Assembly: GCA_020726505.1 (NCBI GenBank)
Contig: JAHLEZ010000044.1
Location: forward strand, 1-64,000
DNA length: 64,000 bases
Source: Leptodontidium sp. MPI-SDFR-AT-0119
Lineage: Eukaryota > Ascomycota > Leotiomycetes > Helotiales > Leptodontidiaceae
Direction: 5' to 3'
In this document: in pieces, positions 12,801 to 22,612 of the stretch
Layout: each line of letters begins with the position of its first letter
Position numbering within the stretch: position 1 is the first letter of the stretch
Made by a program: the position numbers and the translations under genes
The notes under the pieces: model-generated
What the model was told of the DNA's origin: nothing
Database searches by the model: none
Seen by the model: only the letters and a program-made list of their open reading frames with translations

Positions 12801-12933
12801 GTAAGGGAAGTATGGCCGAAGTAGAGGTTAATTCTGGTGTTTTTTGACGAGGCCGCTTTGTAATTGGCCTAATAGGCGATCCAGGAGGTGATTTTGCTAG
12901 CGTCTCACTTCGATTCCGCTTCGAAGAAGCCAT
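9803..12933 (-). CDS. Transposase, DDE type, six exons, intact
   Basis: Exons in transcript order are 12438-12933, 11333-12384, 10690-11196, 10424-10631, 10091-10374 and 9803-10036. All five introns are 49-136 bp with GT..AG ends and phases agree, giving 926 residues without a stop. The N-terminus has a basic KRPRQK patch then long acidic runs (EEEE, DDE), followed by a Lys/Arg-rich region likely to bind DNA. The candidate catalytic triad is Asp in YYHDES (about residue 561), Asp in VFVFDQSSAH (about 655) and Glu in LPKFHCELNPIE (about 829). The third motif matches the IS630/Tc1 LNPIE box. The second Asp and Glu are about 170 residues apart, far more than in DD34E enzymes, because a Cys-rich segment (CPIAKC, CNP, TTCC) is inserted. 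ATG 12933 was chosen because it opens the frame just before the basic patch; an in-frame upstream start at 13038 is possible. Confidence 0.85.
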
Positions 12934-13192
12934 ATTAGCGTGGTAAAGGTATAGTGGCTCTAATGGTTGTAAAAGTATAATAATAAGAAGTAGACTTGAC
13001 GTTGAAAATGAAGATATTTCTTCTCGCTTAATTGCCAAGCTAGAACTTTACTTAAATAATTGATTTTTAAATTTCAACATTTTTAAAAACCTTTTAATAT
13101 AAAATACGTGCACGATTAAGCGGAGTAAAATGCACTTATTAGATTTTTTTTGTGGGTCTTAATTAAAAAGTTGTTCTTTATTTTAGTTAAGT

Positions 13193-13226
13193 CTTGGCAA
13201 GGGGTCCAAAATATTTCAGAATTTTT
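13193..13226. repeat. Right subterminal repeat
   Basis: CTTGGCAAGGGGTCCAAAAT followed by ATTTC matches the left subterminal motif at 9341-9381 in the same orientation. It lies about 160 bp inside the right end. Confidence 0.6.
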
Positions 13227-13359
13227 TTTTTCCTGATATATTTAATAGTAACTTTTTAATTACATAGTAAATTAAAAAAAGTTAAGAGGCCAAATAGTAT
13301 TATTTAATAAGGCGTATATTTTGGATTAGACAGAATTCTACTTTTTTACTATTAAAATT

Positions 13360-13386
13360 TTTACCGTGTTTGATGCGGTCCGACTG
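13360..13386 (-). repeat. Right terminal inverted repeat
   Basis: The 27-bp reverse complement of the left end, followed by the target TA at 13387-13388. Confidence 0.92.
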
Positions 13387-13388
13387 TA

Positions 13389-14650
13389 CCTTGCCGAAAA
13401 GCCTCCCATTAAAAGCATATTTTCCTTGCTTTAAAAACTATATTTTATGCAGAGAGATTTGAGTTGATTAACCACATAACTTATAATTTCATTTGGTTCT
13501 ATACTGCTTTCACAACCCAGGACGAAGCCGAACCCTTACGACAGGCAGCAAGCCTCAGACAATATACGTAACTCATCAACTCGTCTTATTTTCTTCGAGA
13601 CAATATTGACCAGCTTGACCAATTGCTCGCAAAGGAAATAGCCTGTATTATTATCCAGATAGCCATGATCTGCATACTGCCTTACATCCAAATCACTATG
13701 AAAAGCACCAAGAACCAGGTGCTGCAATCCCACCGAATGACCGTCCATCAGTTTCGCCAACCGTCACTTGATAGTAGTCCGTTATATATACTAAATCCCT
13801 ACCCCTTGCTCTTTATGGCATAAGTTTATAAAGGCCATTAGCCTGTTATAGAGAGCTAGTTCCCTCAAGAAATCACCAAGTAACAGGTGCGCTAGCATGG
13901 TCATTAGGACATACGTGACAAGCATTTTATGATGGAAACTGTCATCGGATTACTCAAAACGTCAATACTCGCACTGTCAGCTAAGACTTAGGTAACAATC
14001 AGCTTTCAATAAATGATGACTCCTATCAGCTGTTGGCCACAATAAAACTATACAACGTCCCTCGCTGCGTAGCGAGACTCCCTGTGTGCCGAGACAGACC
14101 AATCAAATTGAATTAAATTCGAGATTAACAGATCGCTATGTTAAGAGAAATAGTGTGACGAACATATTACTGACTCTGAGTATGAATAATTTTTACTGTG
14201 CTGTTATTAGTTTAAAAAGGATATTAACGTCCGTCCCTACGTTGCGAGACGCACTGTGCAGCGAGACAAACCATGGATACTTTACACTCAAACAATTTTA
14301 AATTTGTAAATCCGCTGAAAATTCTTATGTTTTTGTATCAGTCATATTGAGTGACCATTTCTGAACATTCCAGACTCTGACTGCTCCAAAAATTATGATC
14401 GCATCGTCGCCGTCACGCCTAGTTACGGAGGTTGTTAATTCGGAGTAAAATAAGACCTCTGACCTACAGCACCCTCACGGACTCTTAACACCTTTTAAAC
14501 TCGTAGAATCGTTTAATCTAGGCTTCTAATCCTCACCACGATACTGAACAATCGTAATCAGCCTCGTAGCGATCAGGAAGTACTTTATCATGTACTATCG
14601 CCACTTGGGTTGGTACCTCCCGATGAAGCGATCAAGGGTCCTGATCAATG
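13389..14650. other. Intergenic, AT-rich, with a short duplicated motif
   Basis: No gene is supported. Two imperfect copies of a roughly 47-bp segment rich in GCGAGAC lie at 14054-14100 and 14227-14273 in direct orientation (each runs from ACGTCC to GAGACA..CC). They may be a decayed minisatellite or the ends of a small element. Nothing else stands out. Confidence 0.4.
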
Positions 14651-14833
14651 ATGATGATGATGAAGTTTATTCGCCCGGTTCTAAACCTAAAGGGCCCTAA
14701 TCTATATTACATAATCCACTTCGTTTAGTGTTTCCATGACCTCCTGAAGCCCGTACAGAAATGCCTCTTCTAGTGTCTTCCACTTTTAGTAATTGCCTTA
14801 ATCAGACGAGGTCTCGTGTGTAGTTAGTAGCAA
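14651..14833 (-). mobile_element. 3' end of a second, older LINE
   Basis: On the minus strand this segment ends ACCGGGCGAATAAACTT followed by (CAT)n. This parallels the 3' end of the large LINE next to it (CCGGGCGTAATAAATT plus (TG)n). Upstream similarity between the two is weak but present (CTCGTG and GTTAGTAG motifs). The large LINE appears to have inserted next to or into this older copy. Confidence 0.5.
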
Positions 14834-15161
14834 GTGAGCTTACACACACACACAATTTATTACGCCCGGCGGCTGAGCCGAGAGGGCAACTATCACTGAT
14901 CTACTAATACATTTCTCAAGAATTGCCCTAGTCTCCTTCGAGCCCATACAGAGTTCATTTCTAACCTATGTTTCCTCTTCTTTCCTATTTCTTGTGGATT
15001 CTCGTGGGTTAGTAGTATTGTTAGTAGGCTAGCTTGAAGGCAATTCTCCAAGTGTTCAGCATCCTATCTTCGACAACTAAAGCGGTGCCTGCTGTCTGTG
15101 GCACGAGGTGATAGTGGGTGAAGTCGGGTGTAGTGAATTAGGTGTCCTGATTTATCTGCAG

Positions 15162-18100
15162 TTAGTTCGCATCAAGTCGACCTGTGGCTATTGCGAACCG
15201 TATCGTTACTCGAACAGCGTTCATATTCGGAGCCCAGTTCTTGTCATCTATTGAAGACTTTCCGCCTAAGTAGAAAGATAGGTTCCCTCTGTTTGTATCT
15301 ATGCATTGTAGCATCTCGGCACGATGCGCTGTCCACCTTCTGCACCGGAAGAGGAAGTGGTCTACTGTCTCACGCACTTGTCCACATTCGCACTGATCTG
15401 TCGGCGCAGCTTTGATTCGGTGGAAATAGACGTTCAGTCTTGCCATGCCTGTCCTGAGTTGGGCAAGCACATTAGCTTCCTTCCATGACAGTCGGTCGTA
15501 GAGCTGTCTGTCGTGTGTGTTTGCCAGGCAATGCTATGTCAACTCTTTTAGAATGTTTTCCAATGTTTTCCGGTAGACCTCTCGTGGTGCTGTGCTTAGC
15601 TCGCGCTATATTGAGAGTCGTTGATCGTATTCTGGGGAGCTGTGTCTGCGGGGTGGTACCCTGTCTTGTTGCAGCCTTGGCCTTCTCCTTGGCAAGCTTC
15701 ATGAGCTCGTCTTCCTCACTTGATGGGAGCCATAAGATTGTTATCGTGTTTCTATCTCTTCTTAAGGCTCTTATTGACTTATAGATACGGTTGATGTGCT
15801 CTTGTCCGGATTGTTGTCGAGGTTTCCTAAGTGTAAGCACAGCCGCTTTGTTCCTTGTTATCAACACAATTCGACGGAATCTGAGCTGTGTTAGTGTGCT
15901 CAGAGCATTAGCCATCGCTGCTAACTCTCCGGAGTAGGGGTTTTGTTCTTCTCTCCTACCTAGTGTAGAGGAGAAGGACAGGATATCATCTCTTAGGTCA
16001 CCGCGTGTCGGCTGGTGTAATTCGATCACGCCGCCCATTCCGACTACTCCATTTCGTGCTGAACTGCTCACGGCGATACGTACCCCCCAGTCCATACATA
16101 GTTGTCTCGATACTAATTCGTCGACAATAGTTTGTAATCTTTTCTCCCACGGTGCTAACGTGTATGGGTTGATGGTTTCCAGCTCCTCCATCGCTATGTC
16201 TTCAAGTGCCTCTGCCACTTAGTAAAGTGGTAAGCGATGTTGTTTTCTAAACTTTCGCATTCGGGATGTATTTCTTCGAAGTGGGTTGGTTTCGGGCAAC
16301 GTGTGGATATCTGTCCACAGCTTGATTACCCGTCTCCAGAAACAGTCTTGTGCGCTAGCAATGTGGGCCTCTGCTTCCGCGACGCTTGTTGCTACCGTGA
16401 GAAACGTCCCTACGATAGCCTGCGCTCCTATTCTTTGGACCTTATTAATGGGTCCTATGAGTTTGTCTTTAAAGGCGTGCATCTAAACATTAGAGGCATA
16501 GTCTACAGCCGGAGCGACTGTTGAAGTAAACAACTACCGTGCCGTTAATGGCGAGAGACCCCTGAGCCGCCTGAGCTCTATAACTGCTTTTAGGCCTTTG
16601 GAGGCTGCCCTCGCGATATGTTCCTTGTACTTGAGCTTGGCGTCCATGAGCACTCCAAGTATCTTGACATAGTCCTTCGGTAGAACAGTTTGTCCCTTAA
16701 TAGTAAAGGGTTCTGTAGCGCTCTTATATAGTTTGCGGGTAAAGTGTATGATTGCTGTCTTCTCCGCTTTAAAGGTCGCACCACTTCTTCTCTCCCAGTC
16801 GAGAGTATCGTTAATGATGGCTTCGATGCCTTCTCGGTTACTTTGTGCCGTGAGTCCTGTGACCCACGCCGTGAAGTCATCCACGAAAGCAATCGCTCCC
16901 CCACGGCTGTCGATTCGTCTTTATACTAGATCGGGGTTAAAGAAGAAGAACAAGATCGGAGATAGGGGGGAGCCTTGCGGCAGGCCAGCCTGTGGTAGGC
17001 TTCGGACCTCGGAAGACTGCCCATTGATTTGGATCGTCGCGGTACGTTCCGAGCAGAATGCCTCAATCCAGCGAAGTAGCTTCTCTGGTATACCTCGCGC
17101 CTTCATTCTCTACATCAATCTCTCTTTGCAGACTCTATTGTAAGCCCCTTTGACATCGAAACTGACCAGGCTAACGATTCGTCGGCCCCGCCAGGCGGTG
17201 TAGATCTGCTCTTGTAGAAGTACGAGTGCTTGCTCGGCCGATCGTTGTTTACGAGCTCCAAAATGGTTAGTGGGGAGAAGGCCGTATGTCTCTACCGCGT
17301 GCGAGATCCTCTCCGCGACGATCGATTCTAGTACTTTCCCAAGAGTTGCCAAGAGTGAGATCGGTCTCTAGGCTTTTGCGACTATGTAGTCCTCTTTGCT
17401 AGGCTTTTTAAGTGGTATGATCTTAGCGTGTCGCCACTGGGAGGGCAGCGTTCCCTCTTCCAGAGACTCTCAAAATAGTGCCAGAACACAGTGTTTAACT
17501 ACTGGCCAGATCTCTTTCTAGACTATCGTGGGTAGGCTATCCTCCTCGGGTGCCTTCTATGATTTGGCGGCGAACAACTGTCTTTCCACTTCCTCTATTG
17601 TGATAGTTGGCATTGTTATCGGAGCTCTTTGCGGCCTGGGTCCTTCATCGTCAATGTTGCTTAGTAAGGGAGGGAAAAACTTAGAGAGGAGTTCTTCCGC
17701 CTGCCCCTTATAGTCGACTGTGACTGTTCCGTCCGTTCTCACGAGTTGTAGTACTTTCCTAAATGCCGCGTCATCGCCAGACTTCAGGTATTTGGCGGCC
17801 TTCCAGATGTTGTCATTGTCCGCTAGAAATTCGTTCTAATGCTTTTTCTTTTGTTGTCGAATAGCGTTATAGTATTACTTGGATGCCCCTTTCGCTATAT
17901 CTTCGAACTCTGGCCTGGTTCGTCCCGCACGCCTCTCGGATCGGGCGCGGTTTCTCCAGTATGTGTATATACGACGTAGCTGTGTCAGGTCGGTCGTCCA
18001 CTATCTCTTTGCGTAGGGCGACGGCCGGGCCTTGGGTGTTAGGGCGTGGACTACTTCTAGGACAGCCGCCATCAATCTGTCCGTTTTCTACTATACGGTG

Positions 18101-18909
18101 CCATCCGTTGGGGTGGTGACCAGTGTTCTCGCAATCCTGGTATTTATTTCCTTCTAGGGCGCGTTTTTGAGTAGAAGTCGCTCCTGCTACTTTAGTACCG
18201 GGACCGAGATGTCAAAGACTGTCTCAATCGCTCGATAATCTGAACCGTGTTCCGTCCTGTGTATCGTACATTTGAGCGTTGTGTCTGTCAGTTCTTCCGA
18301 CGCCAGAGCCAGGTCAATGGTCGTCTCGTAGTCTCCGCCGTGCCACGTTTTCGTGCCTCGTGGAAGCAGGCTGCTGAGTGCGAGCTCCGTCATCAAATCG
18401 ATAATTGGGTCTGCTTCGCTATGTCTCTCCAAGGCTACGTCTTCCCCTCCCCATAGTTAATTATGTCGGTTAAAATCCCCCGCAATTACTACGTCTACCA
18501 CCCTGCCGGCGTTTTGCCTCACATCGTGAATTACCTTGCGCAGGCTGTTGCATGAATCTCGTAACGCCTGAGGGTCTCCTCCGGGTACGTAGACTGACAC
18601 AACCAGGACCTGACGCTCGCGGAGCCGTATAACCGCTGCTGTCATGTCCGGGGACTCCATCCGTACCTGCTCCGCCTTTACCTCTTTATTTACCCAGAGC
18701 ATACTCCGGATTGGCCATCTCCCTTCTCTCCAAGACGAGGGGACTATCTTGGTCCATTTAGAATGCTGCATCGGGGTTGTCAGGAGCCGGCCCTAGATTC
18801 TCCGCGCATGAGGTTCTTGAACTGCCAATACTGTCACACCTTGTACCTCTTCATCGTTTATCAGACTGTCATATACTTCGGGTTGTTTTCTCACGTTTAG
18901 TTAAATCAT
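15162..18909 (-). pseudogene. LINE ORF2 (endonuclease-RT-RNase H), RIP-like stops
   Basis: The start is ATG at 18907-18909, directly downstream of ORF1. The endonuclease shows LAVQEPHA and GDFNRHN followed by a stop where Gln is usual (N-Q-L-W), then HGSDYRAI. RT motifs are LVSFDVKGAYNRV, GLPQGSPLSPILF and the catalytic FVDDFTAW (around 16880). RNase H begins near MDWGVRIAV (around 16100), and a CxC...H zinc-like tail follows (CECGQVRETVDHFLFRC). Stops replace Gln or Trp, for example LM-stop-RMKARG, LTAR-stop-LFTS and ASNV-stop-MHAF. Near 15490 a 4-bp tandem duplication (ACAG) shifts the frame. The order of domains is that of Tad1/I-clade elements. It is not functional. Confidence 0.85.
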
Positions 18910-19745
18910 ACGGAACGTTCTACTTATGTCGAGGGGGGGTAAAGCTTCCGGCAGTTTCTACTAAACGATTCATGAGGGCCTCCACAGGGAACACACCTCA
19001 AGACTGCCTCGTTGAAGTTACTGTGGTGGTGGGCTTCCTTGGCGCATCTCGCACATCTCTGAACTTTCTTGCATTGGAATGCCTTATGGCCAATCTCTTG
19101 GCAGTTGTAACATTGTTCCGGTCGTGGTCGGCGTTCGAAAATACTGGTCGTGCCAGACTCTCCTCCGGCGTGGAAGAAGCCCTCTGCGATGAATCTCCTT
19201 GCGTCATTACTTTTGGTCAGATATACTACTATTGATCCATAGGCCTTGGGAACGTCCTTCTTGCTCAGCCACGAGATCTTGGCGACTGTTGTTTCATTCT
19301 CCTCGCTTAAGGCATCCGCCGCTCCTGCTCTAATTTCGTTATTCTTATCCAGCACCGCTGTTCGCTTCACGTTATCAACCTTGATCGGATAAAGCTCGTC
19401 GCGCAGCACCCGGACGCCAGCTCCAATCTTCGTTTCTGTAACTCTCTTAACCAGTTTGTGTTCGGCTTCATTTCGGCAGGCGATTTTAATCCAGTTTGTA
19501 TTCTTCGGGTCAACGGTCACTGCGCGGCATCGCCAATTTCTATGTTCGTCCATCGTTCGGATCTCTTTCTCGACTGCCGCTCTAACCATGGCTGCCGACA
19601 TCCTATCCCCTTCTCCTCCCGCTCTCGAGATGTCAACCTTACAGTGAGGCGTGTCGATGGAGTTAGCTGGTGTGGTGTTGAGGGGTGAAGCGGTTGACAT
19701 GATCGTTGGGGGGCTGACTGGCGGTGTACGGGCAGCGTTCGCATA

Positions 19746-21579
19746 AGTCCCCCCCCCCCCCTTTTCCGGCCACCCCTGGTTTCCGGCCACCTCGCTTAAT
19801 TTCAGTACCTTTCATTCTTTACCTAATAACTCTACGCTACATCAACTTCTATAACTGACTTCGTAGAATCTGAATTTCCTTCTAATTCTGATTCTATAGC
19901 TCTAATTTCACGATCTCTAGCTGCAATTTAAGCCTCTTAAATAGCACGTGTTATAACAAACTTGGAATTTGGACTTGTCTGAACCTTCCTACGTTTCCTT
20001 GGCTTCAACTGCTCCAATTTAGCCTCTAGCTCTTAAATCCGCATATTAGCCTGCCCTAAATCAAAATCCTTCTAGTCAAACCCCTTAGTAATCTTCTTAA
20101 AGCGTACACGTTAAGTTAGAAGGTGGTCATGTAACGAATTCGCTAAAGTGCGTAATCTTAAGTAAAGATCTTTTCGGCCTTTTAGAGTAGAGAAGGGTAA
20201 AGGTGTTTTTGGAGGCTCCAAAAGTAAAGTAGGTATCTCTTGAGAAGTCGGTTTGATTAGTTTATTACTATTCTCTAGTAATAATCGACTCATTAAAGGC
20301 TTGGCAGTAGAGACTGGCCATAACCTACTAGCTTTCCAACCAGCCTTAATATTACTAGGTGTAATACTAGCTTTGCGTGCCTTCTGATAGTATAAAAGAA
20401 AGTTGCGCTTTCTAATTAGTGTTGAATCGATTAAAGAACTTATTTTATATAGCTCTTTTCGGTAGGCAGCCTTTAGTGGAGAGAAAATCGACAAATCTAA
20501 AGGTTGTAAGACGTGTGACGTATGTGCAAGTAAAAATAGAAGGTATATATTGTGCTCACAGCACCTCCATAAGAATTCAGTAGTCTCATGACTACTATGG
20601 CCATCCAGAATAAGTAATCGAGCTGAATGATCACGTAGTTTGGTTTGCGGAATAAATATCTTCTCAAGCCATTTAAGAGTAGTAGCATCAGTTGTCCACC
20701 CATTCTCTATTATAATAAAGTGCCAAGACTTAAATAAGTCTAATTGAGCTAGAAACCATTGTTATTAAACGGTTTTGCCCTTGTAAATTACAAGAGATTT
20801 AGTTAATACTCTCATAGCTAATACACACTCGATCAACGAGGTCCAGGCACGTGAACTAGGCTGTTTCCCTTAAACTCTTGCTCGTTTAGCATGCCCTACA
20901 ATATATCCATTAGCTCTATAACCTTCTATGATGCCAGCTTCGTCCATATTCTATCGTTGCGTAACTGGAATTGCCTTAATTACTAAGACCTCTAGTTTTT
21001 AAAACTATAGTTAAATAACCTTAGTTGTAGCGCAATTCACACGCACTAAATCGACGTTAAGTTGCCTTTTAGTCTTAAGAATAGGGTAGCGTGCCAAAAA
21101 CTAGTATATCCACTTCTTTCCGAGTAGTAAATAGTCCCCTTAAAGAGCCAAGAGTCGTTCTCCAAAAACCTTGATCTGCGCATAAGTAAGGCCACGACTA
21201 AGGGCCTCCTAATTAAGAACCCATTCAGCTAATCGATCTTCAATTACTATAAGAAGCCTTTAAAGATAACTAGCGCCTTCCTAGTGCGATTCGGAAGTGG
21301 ATTGTCGGCCTTATAGGGTAGACCTAGGAACTCCCCACTCTAGGGCAGCCTTCCGTAAGGACTTTCCATTCTCTACCTCTCTGAGTACACAGCTAATGTC
21401 GTACTCGGTGTATTGAGGCTTCATTATAACAAGAATGCAAATTCTGAATTTCAGAAGAATTAATTAAAGAATAAAGAAGTTATTAATTATCAAAGTGGGA
21501 GGGTGTAAATGGCGGTGAGTTAAGCGAGGTGGCCGGAAACCAGGGGTGGCCGGAAAGGGGGGGGGGGGGGGGGGGGACT
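19746..21579 (-). mobile_element. Fot1/pogo-like transposon inserted in LINE ORF1
   Basis: The 1,834-bp element starts AGTCCCCCC and ends GGGGGGACT, flanked by TA on both sides (19744-19745 and 21580-21581). Its inverted repeats are about 55 bp and contain two GGCCGGAAA-type boxes after a long C (or G) homopolymer of unequal length at the two ends. The coding region on the minus strand is decayed. TIRs are far better conserved than the coding sequence. Confidence 0.85.
20111..21423 (-). pseudogene. Fot1/pogo-like transposase, decayed
   Basis: The minus-strand frame starts MKPQYTEYDI and shows a psq-type helix-turn-helix (VENGKSLRKAALEWGVPRST). The DDE_1 region follows: ENGWTTDATT, then LLILDGHSSHETTEF (catalytic Asp) and LAHTSHVLQPLDLSIFSPLK, the typical pogo box. 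The last 127 codons (20111-20494) are open and Lys-rich. The first half is full of TAA/TAG/TGA codons, mostly explicable as C-to-T changes, plus at least one frameshift near 20500. It is non-functional. Confidence 0.8.
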
Positions 21580-22041
21580 TATGAAGAGGTTCCACGGCGT
21601 ACCTCCTCCTTGAGTTCTCGAATCTCTGCTTGTAGCGCTGCATTTTGGGTTTTTAGATGCTCTTGGCTTGCTTTTAATCCCGCTTGTTCTTTTCGGAGGG
21701 TCTCTATGACCTAGCCTTGTTGGAGGATGATCTCTTTCAAGTTTGCGACGAGCCACGCGATTTCGTCGAGGTTTGTTCCTCTTCCTTCCCCTCCGCCCGA
21801 GAATTCGAAGCTGGGGGTTTCATTGGCTCCGGTGAATGTTACAATGTCGTTCTTTCGTCTTTTGTATCCTCTCGTGATCCTCCTGGACTCTGATGACGGT
21901 GGTGAGTTGTGCTGTGGTGTCAACGACGCGGTCCACTGAGAACTGCTAGGCGGCCCATCGGGCTCTACGTTAGCCGGAACGGCCATTGATCTAGTCGTGC
22001 TACGCAGGGTTCCGCTGATCATCATGATCTGGTGAGCTTAC

Positions 22042-22612
22042 TGTAGCCAACCTCATCGAAAATTGCTGTTGCAAGATTTCCACTCGGTGCTGTTGGCATT
22101 ATGATCTGGTAGCCATCGTTAAGACCGGATGAAACACGGTTTACAATGGGCGGGGGGGCAAACGGCGTTCCGCGGCGGCTCCTTCCAACTGTCCGGCGTG
22201 TCAAGCAGGAATTAGAGGACAAAATAGGAGATTCGACCTAGTCTAAGAAACCGTTTTCTTCATATGATCATGTTTTGGGACATTAACCGCACAGACTAAC
22301 ATCCAGAACGTTGGGTTCAAGATCTATAGATTTGCAATCTACGAACCCATATCTCAAGAGGACCATCTCATCATATGACATACTCCTGATAACCTATGTA
22401 AATGGTCATCTTCTACGAATTACAGCCCCTGGTCATCAGCCCATTAATTTGTATTGAACCCTGATTCCGTCTCTTTTGTTTATACTGGCATGGCGCTAAA
22501 TCGGGCTATTACATAGAAGCTGACCATCTATCCTGCAAGAACATAAGAGCTCAATGGTCTCTGTATCCAGGCGTAGGCTTTCTCCCCATCCCCGTCAACA
22601 AAGTTCCTCAGC
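22042..22612. other. Upstream region of the MFS gene
   Basis: No gene is supported. A minus-strand frame (22042-22222) is open, but without the LINE it would join 14833, so it may belong to the older LINE or to unrelated sequence. The promoter of the transporter gene must lie here; no specific element was recognised. Confidence 0.35.

Larger units (their letters stand above)
9186..13386 (-). mobile_element. Complete 4.2 kb TIR DNA transposon flanked by TA
   Basis: The ends are a perfect 27-bp inverted repeat starting CAGTCGGACCGCATCAAACA. TA lies immediately outside both ends (9184-9185 and 13387-13388), as for Tc1/mariner/pogo-type targets. One intact six-exon transposase gene is on the minus strand. 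Interior ends are AT-rich and carry a shared subterminal motif in direct orientation (9341-9381 and 13193-13226). Intact TIRs and coding capacity, with none of the nonsense mutations that fill neighbouring elements, suggest recent arrival or escape from RIP. It was probably mobile recently. Confidence 0.9.
18924..22025 (-). pseudogene. LINE ORF1 (gag-like, zinc knuckles), interrupted
   Basis: The N-terminal part is 21582-22025 and the C-terminal part 18924-19745, with the Fot1-like element between them. Removing it with one TA restores GTSSYANAARTP and a 422-codon frame. The N-part is Ser/Pro-rich, then a heptad-like coiled coil (around QAEIRELKEEVRR). The C-part has an RNA-recognition-like region and zinc knuckles: CYNCQEIGHKAFQC (CX2CX4HX4C) followed by further Cys/His pairs. 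One stop, TAG at 21711-21713, replaces a likely CAG. ORF1 proteins package LINE RNA. Confidence 0.8.
14844..22031 (-). mobile_element. Tad1-like LINE, decayed, split by a Fot1-like element
   Basis: A non-LTR retrotransposon on the minus strand with a gag-like ORF1, then ORF2 with endonuclease, reverse transcriptase and RNase H. The 3' end is a (TG)n tail. GTGAGCTTAC lies at both borders (14834-14843 and 22032-22041) and is a candidate 10-bp target-site duplication. ORF1's ATG is only about 6 bp inside the 5' border, so the copy may be slightly 5'-truncated. The Fot1-like insertion occupies 19746-21579. Stops at Gln and Trp positions occur throughout both ORFs. Confidence 0.8.

Noticed and set aside
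15485..15784. Plus-strand open frame with signal-peptide-like hydrophobic start
   Set aside because: It is the antisense shadow of the LINE RNase H region on the minus strand.
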